Shown in pieces: positions 1 through 6,729 of a DNA stretch of 6,729 nucleotides (position 1 is its first letter; the number at the start of each line of letters is the position of its first letter). A program made the translations under genes and the position numbers. Source of the DNA: Deltaproteobacteria bacterium (GTDB taxonomy: Bacteria; Myxococcota_A; UBA9160; SZUA-336). The notes below the pieces were generated by a model. That model was given only the letters and a program-made list of their open reading frames with translations, was not told where the DNA came from and made no database searches. The DNA lies in NCBI GenBank assembly GCA_030673955.1, contig DAOVBF010000073.1, positions 1 to 6,729 on the forward strand. Reading direction: 5' to 3'.

Positions 1-1713
<1,713 letters not shown>

Positions 1714-1722
1714 GCAGTGACG

Positions 1723-1730
1723 CCTCCTTT
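1723..1730 (-). promoter_or_regulatory. Ribosome binding site of glmS
   Basis: The minus strand reads AAAGGAGG, with 9 nt between GGAGG and the glmS ATG. It is a strong Shine-Dalgarno and supports the start that leaves Cys2 exposed after Met removal. It suggests that glmS is translated independently of glmU although the two lie close together. Confidence 0.85.
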
Positions 1731-1746
1731 CTCAGCGGGTTATCGG

Positions 1747-1759
1747 CCGGCAAGGCCGG
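1747..1759 (-). other. Small hairpin in the glmU-glmS spacer
   Basis: The 51-bp spacer (1714-1764) holds an inverted repeat with 5-bp arms, CCGGC and GCCGG, around a 3-nt loop, just after the glmU stop and about 16 nt before the glmS Shine-Dalgarno. No U-run follows it in the minus-strand transcript, so it does not look like an intrinsic terminator. It could be an RNA-processing or stability element, or chance in GC-rich DNA. Nothing else is visible in the spacer. Confidence 0.25.
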
Positions 1760-1764
1760 GCTTG

Positions 1765-3162
1765 TTAATCGTCCTTCTTTCCGAAGTGCCGCCGCCTCCA
1801 GCCCTCGAGGTTGCGCTGTCGCTGGCGTGCCACGGCGAGTGCATCGCTCGGAACATCGCGGGTGATGGTCGAGCCCGCAGCGACATAGGCATCGGGCTCG
1901 AGCGTGACCGGCGCGATCAGATTCGCGTTACAGCCCACGAACGTGCCGTCTCCGATCACGGTGCGGCTCTTTTTCCGGCCGTCGTAGTTGACCGTGATGG
2001 CACCGCAGGCGATCGTGACGCGCTCGCCGACATCCGCGTCCCCGATGTAGGAGAGATGGTCGGCCTTCGAGCCCCGTCCGATGTGGGAGTTCTTGATCTC
2101 GACGAAGTTCCCGACCCGAACCTTCTCCTCGAGGCGGCTGTTGGGCCGCAGGTGCGCTGACGGACCGATGATGCAGCCGTCGCCCACGCTCGACTGCTCG
2201 ATCCAGCAGTGCGGCTTGACCCAGACCTCGTCGCCGAGGGTGGAGGCATCGATCACGACGTTGGGCTCGAGCCGGCAGCCCGCTCCGACCCGCGTTCCTG
2301 AGCGCAGGCAGCAGCCCGGCTCGATCACGGTGTCGGGGCCGATCTCCACGTCGGCGTCCAGGTAGGTCCGCTCGGGATCCACGAGTGTTACACCCTGTCT
2401 CATCCAGTGCGAGGCGAAGCGCCGACGCAGCAGGGCCTCGGCACGGGCCAGGTCCGCCCGATCGTTCACCCCGATCGCCTCGGTCCAGTCCTCGATCCGC
2501 ACGGCCTCCACGCGCCGCCCCGACTCGAGCGCAAGCTCCACGACGTCGGTCAGGAAAAACTCCCGCTTCCGGTTCTGGTTGCCTACCCGCGCGAGCGTCT
2601 CGAACAGAAAAGGAGCCTCGGCGACGTACCCCCCCACGTTGACCTCATGGATCGCGCGGACCTCCGGGCTGGCCTCGACCTCCTCGACAATCCGGTCGAT
2701 TCGCCCGTCGCGGCCGCGCACGATACGTCCGTAGCCGGAGGCATCGGGGAACTCCGCCACCAGGAGCGCCAGGTCCGCGGAGCGGGAGCGATAGGCGTCC
2801 AGGAACGCCTCCATGGTGCTGGTGCGGTAGAGCGGCTGGTCGCCGTGGAGGATCAGCACGGGCCCGCGGTGAGTCTGGAGCCGCTCGCGGGCCTGGAGGA
2901 CCGCGTGGGCGGTGCCGAGGGGCTCGCCCTGTGAAACGATCTCGACAGGCTCGTTCGCGAGGGCCTCCCGCACCTCCTCCTCGCCGCTGCCGACGACCAC
3001 GACGCTGCGCTTGGCTCCGAGCCCGCGTCCCAGCGCCGTGACGTGGAGCAGCATGGGGCGGCCGCAAACGGGATGGAGCACCTTGGGACGGTGCGAACGC
3101 ATGCGCGTTCCCTTGCCCGCTGCGAGCACCAGGAGCACGAGTTCTGCCGCTACACCCATCAT
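1765..3162 (-). CDS. glmU: Bifunctional GlcNAc-1-phosphate uridyltransferase / glucosamine-1-phosphate acetyltransferase
   Basis: Makes UDP-GlcNAc in two steps: acetyl-CoA-dependent acetylation of glucosamine-1-phosphate by the C-terminal domain, then UTP-dependent uridylylation by the N-terminal domain. It is cytoplasmic and works as a trimer in known members. The 465 aa compare with 456 in E. coli. Residues 11-28 carry the nucleotidyltransferase signature LAAGKGTRM...RPKVL. PLGTAHA is at 81-87, GDQPL at 107-111 (Asp108 the likely metal ligand), and FFLTDVVE at 202-209. From about 270 a left-handed beta-helix of hexapeptide repeats runs to the end, with GNFVEIKN (351-358), KADHLSYIGD containing His369 (counterpart of the E. 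coli catalytic His363) and NYDG at 392-395. All key motifs are present. Two adjacent ATG codons (3162 and 3159) are possible starts; the second is better spaced from the weak AGGG sequence. It lies 46 bp after the glycosyltransferase and 51 bp before glmS, probably in one operon. Confidence 0.97.
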   Translation of the reverse strand: MMGVAAELVLLVLAAGKGTRMRSHRPKVLHPVCGRPMLLHVTALGRGLGAKRSVVVVGSGEEEVREALANEPVEIVSQGEPLGTAHAVLQARERLQTHRGPVLILHGDQPLYRTSTMEAFLDAYRSRSADLALLVAEFPDASGYGRIVRGRDGRIDRIVEEVEASPEVRAIHEVNVGGYVAEAPFLFETLARVGNQNRKREFFLTDVVELALESGRRVEAVRIEDWTEAIGVNDRADLARAEALLRRRFASHWMRQGVTLVDPERTYLDADVEIGPDTVIEPGCCLRSGTRVGAGCRLEPNVVIDASTLGDEVWVKPHCWIEQSSVGDGCIIGPSAHLRPNSRLEEKVRVGNFVEIKNSHIGRGSKADHLSYIGDADVGERVTIACGAITVNYDGRKKSRTVIGDGTFVGCNANLIAPVTLEPDAYVAAGSTITRDVPSDALAVARQRQRNLEGWRRRHFGKKDD

Positions 3163-3165
3163 TGG

Positions 3166-3169
3166 CCCT
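3166..3169 (-). promoter_or_regulatory. Weak ribosome binding site of glmU
   Basis: The minus strand reads AAAGGGCC just before two tandem ATG codons. AGGG sits 3 nt from the first ATG and 6 nt from the second, which favours the second (3159) as the main start. It is much weaker than the glmS and hflX sites. Confidence 0.45.
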
Positions 3170-3174
3170 TTGTT

Positions 3175-3184
3175 CGGACGTCCG
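3175..3184. repeat. 10-bp perfect palindrome in the glycosyltransferase-glmU spacer
   Basis: CGGACGTCCG is self-complementary over 10 bp, in the 46-bp spacer 13 bp upstream of the first glmU ATG. It could be a dimeric protein-binding site but has no room for an RNA loop and may be chance in GC-rich DNA. I see no promoter hexamers next to it. Confidence 0.25.
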
Positions 3185-3208
3185 CCGAGGCGATCCCAGG
3201 CCGGCTGG

Positions 3209-4231
3209 CTAGGCCACCATCAGGAAGTCTTCCCCTTCCTTGAGGCCCAGCGCCACCAGGGCTTGACGAATTTCGCCCCGCGCGCCCCGGCTTGCCACTG
3301 CCCCCAGGATTCGCAGCCCCTCCTGGGTCCAGGCCTGCGCCCGCTCCGAGAGCCGCTCCGGGGACAGGATGGGAAGCCCGCGCCAGGTCGTGCCGATGCG
3401 AGAGGGATGGATGTCGAGGAGCGCCCGGGTGGGAAGGCCCTCTCGCTCCAGCAGACGGACGAGGCGCCGGCCTGTCCGCCCCGCGCCCCAGACCACGGCG
3501 GCCGGCATGGGGTAAACACGCTGGAGATAGTGCGCCTTGACCCGTGCGAAGGCCTCGCGCCCGTAGCGCGGGTCGACGCGCGAGAGGCGCTGCGGATGAT
3601 CGCGCCAGCGGTGGAGCACTCGCGGCACCTTACCCACCCCGTAGCCCGCCGCCAGTAGCCGGTACAGCAGATCCAGGTCCTCCGGCCAGGGCCGTTCCTG
3701 GTAGCCGCCGAGCGCGAGGATCACCTCGCGGCGGAACATCCAGGTCGGGTGCGGCACGGGGCATTCCACGAACGCCGCCCGGGCAATCTCGGCGGGCGCG
3801 ATCAGCGCATTCACCCATTCGGTGTAGATGCGATAGCCGGCCGCCAGTCCCCCGGCGCGGAAGGACTCGACCTGGCAGCCGACCAGCGCCAGCGCGGAGT
3901 CGTCGTCGAGCAGAGCGGCCTGCATCGCCAACCGCTCCGGATGCATTTCGTCGTCCGCGTCCATCCGTGCGATCCGGCGGCTCCTCGCGCACGCGATGCC
4001 TGTATTCAGCGCGGAAACGAGTCCGCAGGGCGGCGTGTGCAGCACCCGGATCCTGGAATCGCAGCGCGCCCAGTCCTCCAGAATCGGTGGTGAGCGGTCG
4101 GTGGAGCCGTCGTCGACGCAGATGAGTTCGAGCTCGACGCCGCGGCTCGCGAGGACGGAGCGGATCGCTCCGTCGACGGTGCGAGCCCCGTCGCGCACGG
4201 GCAGGATCACACTGATGGTCGGTGTTCCCAA
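3209..4231 (-). CDS. Family 2 glycosyltransferase with C-terminal Rossmann-like domain
   Basis: Likely transfers a sugar from a nucleotide-sugar donor during surface polysaccharide or glycolipid assembly; donor and acceptor are unknown. The 340-aa product has a GT-A fold at residues 5 to about 230: ISVILPVRDG at the start, VDDGSTD at 39-45, MDADDE at 90-95 (the metal-binding DxD region), PEDLDL at 183-188 (likely catalytic base region) and HRWRDHPQRLS at 207-217. From about 243 a second domain starts with VVWGAGRTGRRLVRLL, a glycine-rich nucleotide-binding-type turn after a beta strand, and ends with GAVASRGARGEIRQAL and a GEDFLMVA tail. No membrane helix or signal peptide is apparent, so it is probably cytoplasmic. 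The likely start is TTG at 4231, just ahead of the first beta strand, but its Shine-Dalgarno is poor; GAGGA lies 9 nt before an in-frame CTG at 4240. It is the first gene of the minus-strand unit, ahead of glmU. The family is secure; the substrate is not. Confidence 0.88.
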   Translation of the reverse strand: MGTPTISVILPVRDGARTVDGAIRSVLASRGVELELICVDDGSTDRSPPILEDWARCDSRIRVLHTPPCGLVSALNTGIACARSRRIARMDADDEMHPERLAMQAALLDDDSALALVGCQVESFRAGGLAAGYRIYTEWVNALIAPAEIARAAFVECPVPHPTWMFRREVILALGGYQERPWPEDLDLLYRLLAAGYGVGKVPRVLHRWRDHPQRLSRVDPRYGREAFARVKAHYLQRVYPMPAAVVWGAGRTGRRLVRLLEREGLPTRALLDIHPSRIGTTWRGLPILSPERLSERAQAWTQEGLRILGAVASRGARGEIRQALVALGLKEGEDFLMVA

Positions 4232-4321
4232 GAGAAGCAGAAGGGTGGTGTCCTCGGGTCGCCCGGGTCAAGCTCAACCGGAAGACGCCTGCTACCGATC
4301 TCGCCTGCTGGAGGCCCCAAC

Positions 4322-4330
4322 TGCTATAAT
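4322..4330 (+). promoter_or_regulatory. Extended -10 promoter of the hflX-fabH unit
   Basis: TGCTATAAT combines a perfect sigma70-type -10 hexamer (4325-4330) with the TGn extension. No good TTGACA-like -35 lies at the expected distance (around 4302-4307), which is normal for extended -10 promoters. The predicted transcript start is near 4337, giving a leader of about 33 nt. Such an AT-rich hexamer stands out in GC-rich surroundings. No comparable promoter was found on the minus strand for the divergent glycosyltransferase gene. Confidence 0.7.
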
Positions 4331-4337
4331 TGGGGTG

Positions 4338-4355
4338 CTCAAGCTCCAGCTTGGG
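4338..4355 (+). other. 5'-terminal leader hairpin of the hflX mRNA
   Basis: The transcript segment CUCAAGC-UCCA-GCUUGGG can form a 7-bp stem (one G-U pair) with a 4-nt loop. It lies at the predicted 5' end of the mRNA and ends 3 nt before the AAGGAGGU ribosome binding site. It may protect the 5' end or influence access to the start. No U-run follows, so it is not a terminator. Confidence 0.4.
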
Positions 4356-4358
4356 GCG

Positions 4359-4366
4359 AAGGAGGT
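4359..4366 (+). promoter_or_regulatory. Strong Shine-Dalgarno that decides the hflX start
   Basis: AAGGAGGT is fully complementary to the usual 16S rRNA 3' tail. It is followed by TTC and then an in-frame ATC codon at 4370; GGAGG to ATC is 4 nt, slightly short. No ATG, GTG or TTG lies in the hflX frame near it, so the site points to a non-canonical start or a sequence error. Confidence 0.75.
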
Positions 4367-4369
4367 TTC

Positions 4370-6034
4370 ATCTCGGAGCTCCACGGTCAGACCTACGGTC
4401 TCAAGGCGAGCCAGCTCCGTCGTCTCCGTAACCTCTACAAGCGGCGTCTTCCACGTAACCGGCTGGTTTCGCAGGATTTTGCGCGGCAGCTGAGCGACAT
4501 CTCCTGCGAGACCGGCCGTCAGGTCGGGGCGCTCGTGAGCCGCAACGGCGACGTCGAGTACGTGATGGTCGGCGACGCCCTCCGCATCCAGCTCCCGGAC
4601 TTCAAGCGCGTGCGCGGCGGAACCGGTCGATTCCGCGGACTCCGCTGCATCCACACGCACCTGCGCGGCGAATCGCTCACCCGTGATGATCTGACCGACC
4701 TCGCGCTCTTGCGCCTCGACGCCATGGTGGTGATCCAGGTGGACGAGGCGGGCCTACCCGAGCTGGCCGAGTACGCGTCCCTGCGCCCGCCCGATGCGTC
4801 GGGCGAGACGGTTGAGGTCTACACTCCCCTTCCGCCGAGCCGCTTCGACTTCGACTTCCTGGAATGGATCGAGGCGCTGGAGGATCGCTTCGCGGAAGGA
4901 CAGCGCGGGATCCACGTGGATGGCGCCCAGGACCGGGCGATCCTCGTCGAGGTCGCACTCGGGCCGGATCCCGGAGCCGAGGAACGCCTCGCAGAGATGC
5001 GTGAGCTCGCGCGCACGGCGGGCGTGGCGATTCTCGATACGGTTCGGCAGCAACGAACCCGCGCAGATCCGCGTTATCTCGTCGGGAGAGGCAAGATTCA
5101 GGAGCTGGTTGTGCGCGCCTGGCAGCTCGGCGCGGATCTCGTGATCTTCGATCGCGATCTCACGCCGGCACAGATTCGTCACATCACCGATCTCGTCGAG
5201 AGCCGGATCGTGGATCGAAGCCAGCTCATCCTCGATATCTTCGCGCAGCACGCGCAAACCCGAGAGGGACGGCTGCAGGTCGAGCTGGCGCAGCTGCGTT
5301 ACCGACTGCCCCGGCTGGTGGGCCGGGGTGAGTCGATGAGCCGCTTGGCCGGTGGCATCGGCGGGCGCGGACCGGGTGAGACCAAGCTGGAGGTCGACCG
5401 TCGGCGCGTGCGCGACCACATCCGCCGGCTGGAGCGCGCGCTGGCCACGATCAGCCGGCGGCGGGAGACGCGTCGCGCGAAGCGCAAGCGCGAGGGGCTG
5501 CCAGTGCTGTCCATCGTCGGCTACACGAACGCAGGGAAATCGACGCTCTTGAATCGCCTCACCCGGAGCAAGGTCCATACGGCGGACCAGCTTTTCGCGA
5601 CGCTGGATTCCTCGTCGCGCCGGCTCCGTTTCCCACGTGAGCGCGATGTCATCGTGACCGATACGGTGGGGTTCATCCGCGACCTGCCCCCGGATCTCGT
5701 GGCCGGATTCCGCTCCACCCTGGAGGAGATCCAGGATGCGAACGTACTGCTGCATGTGGCAGACGCGTTGAATCCGAGCGTGGAGAGCCATATCGAGTCC
5801 GTGCGGGAGACCCTGAGGGGGCTCGGACTCGCGGAGAAGCCCGAGCTGCTGATTCTCAACAAATGTGACCAGCTCGACCCGACCGAGGCGAAGGCCCTGG
5901 CGGAGTCGCTCGGGGGGGTCGCGGTCTCGGCCCTCACCGGCGACGGGATCGAGGCAATACTCTACTGTCTGGGACCACTCGTGTTCCCGGAGGCATCCCG
6001 TCTCGGGACTTCATTTGCCGCAGGCGGAGCCTAG
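4370..6034 (+). CDS. hflX: HflX-family ribosome-associated GTPase with long N-terminal extension; start appears to be ATC
   Basis: HflX proteins bind the 50S subunit and, in studied species, split or rescue stalled ribosomes under stress. Numbered from ATC 4370, the product is 554 aa against 426 in E. coli. Residues 1 to about 182 are an extension starting ISELHGQTYGLKASQLRRL. The HflX N-domain runs from about 183, with RADPRYLVGRGK at 231-242 and FDRDLTPAQ and RSQLILDIFAQHA after it. GGRGPGETKLE is near 331-341. The GTPase domain has G1 GYTNAGKST at 384-392, G3 DTVGF at 431-435, G4 NKCD at 497-500 and G5 SAL at 520-522. It ends about 32 residues after G5, so the C-terminal domain of E. coli HflX is absent. 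The first ordinary start in frame is GTG at 4535, which would remove 55 family-like residues and lacks a good Shine-Dalgarno; a conservative call would be 4535-6034. The fabH-like gene begins 2 bp after the stop. Confidence 0.9.
   Translation: MSELHGQTYGLKASQLRRLRNLYKRRLPRNRLVSQDFARQLSDISCETGRQVGALVSRNGDVEYVMVGDALRIQLPDFKRVRGGTGRFRGLRCIHTHLRGESLTRDDLTDLALLRLDAMVVIQVDEAGLPELAEYASLRPPDASGETVEVYTPLPPSRFDFDFLEWIEALEDRFAEGQRGIHVDGAQDRAILVEVALGPDPGAEERLAEMRELARTAGVAILDTVRQQRTRADPRYLVGRGKIQELVVRAWQLGADLVIFDRDLTPAQIRHITDLVESRIVDRSQLILDIFAQHAQTREGRLQVELAQLRYRLPRLVGRGESMSRLAGGIGGRGPGETKLEVDRRRVRDHIRRLERALATISRRRETRRAKRKREGLPVLSIVGYTNAGKSTLLNRLTRSKVHTADQLFATLDSSSRRLRFPRERDVIVTDTVGFIRDLPPDLVAGFRSTLEEIQDANVLLHVADALNPSVESHIESVRETLRGLGLAEKPELLILNKCDQLDPTEAKALAESLGGVAVSALTGDGIEAILYCLGPLVFPEASRLGTSFAAGGA
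6026..6029 (+). promoter_or_regulatory. Ribosome binding site of the fabH-like gene
   Basis: GGAG lies inside the last codons of hflX, 7 nt before the ATG at 6037. With only 2 bp between the hflX stop and this ATG, translation of the two genes is probably coupled. Confidence 0.7.
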
Positions 6035-6036
6035 TC

Positions 6037-6729
6037 ATGCAAGGCCTTCGGAAGGTCGCGATCACCGGGACGGGGATGTACGTGCCTCCGCGCGTGGTGA
6101 CCAACGCGGACCTCGAGAAGCTGATGGACACCAGCGACGAGTGGATCCAGCAGCGCACAGGGGTCCGGGAGCGACATCACGTGGATCCCGGCACCGCACC
6201 GGCGGACCTAGCTTGCGAAGCCACCGTTCGCGCCGTCGAGGCAGCGGAACTCGAGCTTCGCGACCTCGACGCGATTATCGTGGCGTCCCTGTCTCCGCAG
6301 CACGAGTTCCCGGGAAACGCGGTCTTTCTGCAAGATCGGCTGGGCCTGGCGGAGATTCCCGCCATGGACATCCGCTGCCAGTGCACCGGGTTTCTCTACG
6401 CCCTGCAGGTGGGTCAGCTCTACGTGGCGTCCGGACTTTACGACCGCGTCCTGGTCTGCGGAGTGGAGGTCCACTCGGTGGGGCTCGACATGACGACCCG
6501 CGGCCGAGATGTCTCGGTCATCTTCGGAGATGGTGCGGGGGCAGTTGTCTTGGAACCCTCCGACGACGCCGAGCGGAGCATCCTGTCGATACATCTGCAC
6601 GCCGAGGGCAAGTACGCAAAGAAGCTCTGGGTCGAGGCGCCGGGCTGCGCGTTCAATCCGTGGCTCACCACGGAGATGATCGAGGAGGGGCGTCACTACC
6701 CCAAGATGGATGGCAGGTTCGTGTTCAAG
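6037..6729 (+). CDS. fabH: FabH-type beta-ketoacyl-ACP synthase III, 3' end cut by window
   Basis: Enzymes of this family condense an acyl-CoA starter with malonyl-ACP to begin fatty acid synthesis in the cytoplasm; some relatives make other beta-keto products. I translated 231 codons from ATG 6037 to the window edge, so about 100 C-terminal residues, including the expected catalytic His and Asn, are not visible. ITGTGMYVPPRVVTNADLEKLMDTSDEWI and QQRTGVRERH are typical of FabH. The active-site cysteine is Cys116 in DIRCQCTGF, matching E. coli Cys112. VIFGDGAGAVVLEPS is the conserved glycine-rich segment. The residues before the cysteine (RCQ) differ from the AAC-type context of E. coli FabH, and there is an extra stretch around residues 203-225 before DGRFVFK. 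It could therefore be the main FabH or a specialised KASIII paralogue. It follows hflX after 2 bp with a Shine-Dalgarno inside hflX, so both are probably expressed from the promoter at 4322. Confidence 0.87.
   Translation, partial: MQGLRKVAITGTGMYVPPRVVTNADLEKLMDTSDEWIQQRTGVRERHHVDPGTAPADLACEATVRAVEAAELELRDLDAIIVASLSPQHEFPGNAVFLQDRLGLAEIPAMDIRCQCTGFLYALQVGQLYVASGLYDRVLVCGVEVHSVGLDMTTRGRDVSVIFGDGAGAVVLEPSDDAERSILSIHLHAEGKYAKKLWVEAPGCAFNPWLTTEMIEEGRHYPKMDGRFVFK

Larger units (their letters stand above)
4315..4356. repeat. Three TTGGGG elements around the hflX promoter (possible operator)
   Basis: CCCCAA at 4315-4320 and TTGGGG at 4330-4335 form an inverted repeat with a 9-bp centre that contains most of the -10 box. 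A third copy, TTGGGG at 4351-4356, is in direct orientation exactly 21 bp after the second, about two helical turns. Each of the last two is followed by YG. A regulator bound here would cover the -10 box and start site. This is inference from arrangement only; I recognise no known operator. Confidence 0.35.

Noticed and set aside
1747..1759. Intrinsic terminator between glmU and glmS
   Set aside because: The hairpin has no following U-run in the minus-strand transcript, and glmS follows directly.
1714..1764. glmS ribozyme or riboswitch upstream of glmS
   Set aside because: Only 51 bp separate glmU and glmS, too short for the known glmS ribozyme, and no matching core is visible.
2407..2934. 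Plus-strand open frame of 175 codons
   Set aside because: Antisense to the glmU nucleotidyltransferase domain, with no recognisable motif and no convincing ribosome binding site.
3544..4125. Plus-strand open frames within the glycosyltransferase gene
   Set aside because: Arg/Pro/Ala-rich shadows of a gene with clear GT2 motifs on the opposite strand.
4336..4341. TTGAGC on the minus strand as a -35 for the glycosyltransferase gene
   Set aside because: No -10-like hexamer lies 16-18 bp downstream on that strand.
4754..5791. Minus-strand open frame of 345 codons
   Set aside because: Mirror of hflX; the plus strand holds all GTPase motifs, and the mirror protein has no recognisable family features.
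5911..5917. Run of seven G as a possible frameshift in hflX
   Set aside because: The frame on both sides fits HflX: NKCD before and SALTGDGIEAI after, so no shift is needed.

Overview
The window is GC-rich bacterial chromosomal DNA packed with housekeeping genes. It has two divergent transcription units that share one 138-bp intergenic region (4232-4369). I see no mobile element, CRISPR array, tRNA or rRNA, and no gap longer than about 140 bp. Strong G/C preference at third codon positions, an N-terminally extended HflX and a glycosyltransferase/Rossmann fusion suggest a GC-rich environmental bacterium of the kind found among deltaproteobacteria-like or related phyla. The sequence alone does not fix the phylum.

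Minus-strand unit (4231 down to 1): a family 2 glycosyltransferase with an extra C-terminal nucleotide-binding-like domain, then glmU, then glmS, which runs off the left edge. The gaps are 46 and 51 bp, so the three are probably co-transcribed. GlmS makes glucosamine-6-phosphate from fructose-6-phosphate and glutamine. GlmU acetylates glucosamine-1-phosphate and uridylylates it to UDP-GlcNAc, the precursor of peptidoglycan and of many surface glycans. GlmM, the mutase between them, is not in the window. The glycosyltransferase may use a nucleotide sugar for a surface polysaccharide, but its substrate cannot be read from sequence.

Plus-strand unit (about 4337 rightward): hflX, a ribosome-associated GTPase, followed after 2 bp by a FabH-type beta-ketoacyl synthase III cut by the right edge. 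The unit has an extended -10 promoter (TGCTATAAT) and a short leader that begins with a hairpin and ends in a near-perfect Shine-Dalgarno sequence.

The most notable feature is the hflX start. The family-like N-terminal sequence begins right after the Shine-Dalgarno at an ATC codon. No ATG, GTG or TTG lies in frame until 165 bp further in, at a GTG with no good ribosome binding site. This is either a non-canonical AUC start or a sequence error. Three copies of a TTGGGG element around the promoter are a possible operator. I found no convincing wholly new system; the window is mainly core metabolism with unusual regulatory and domain details.
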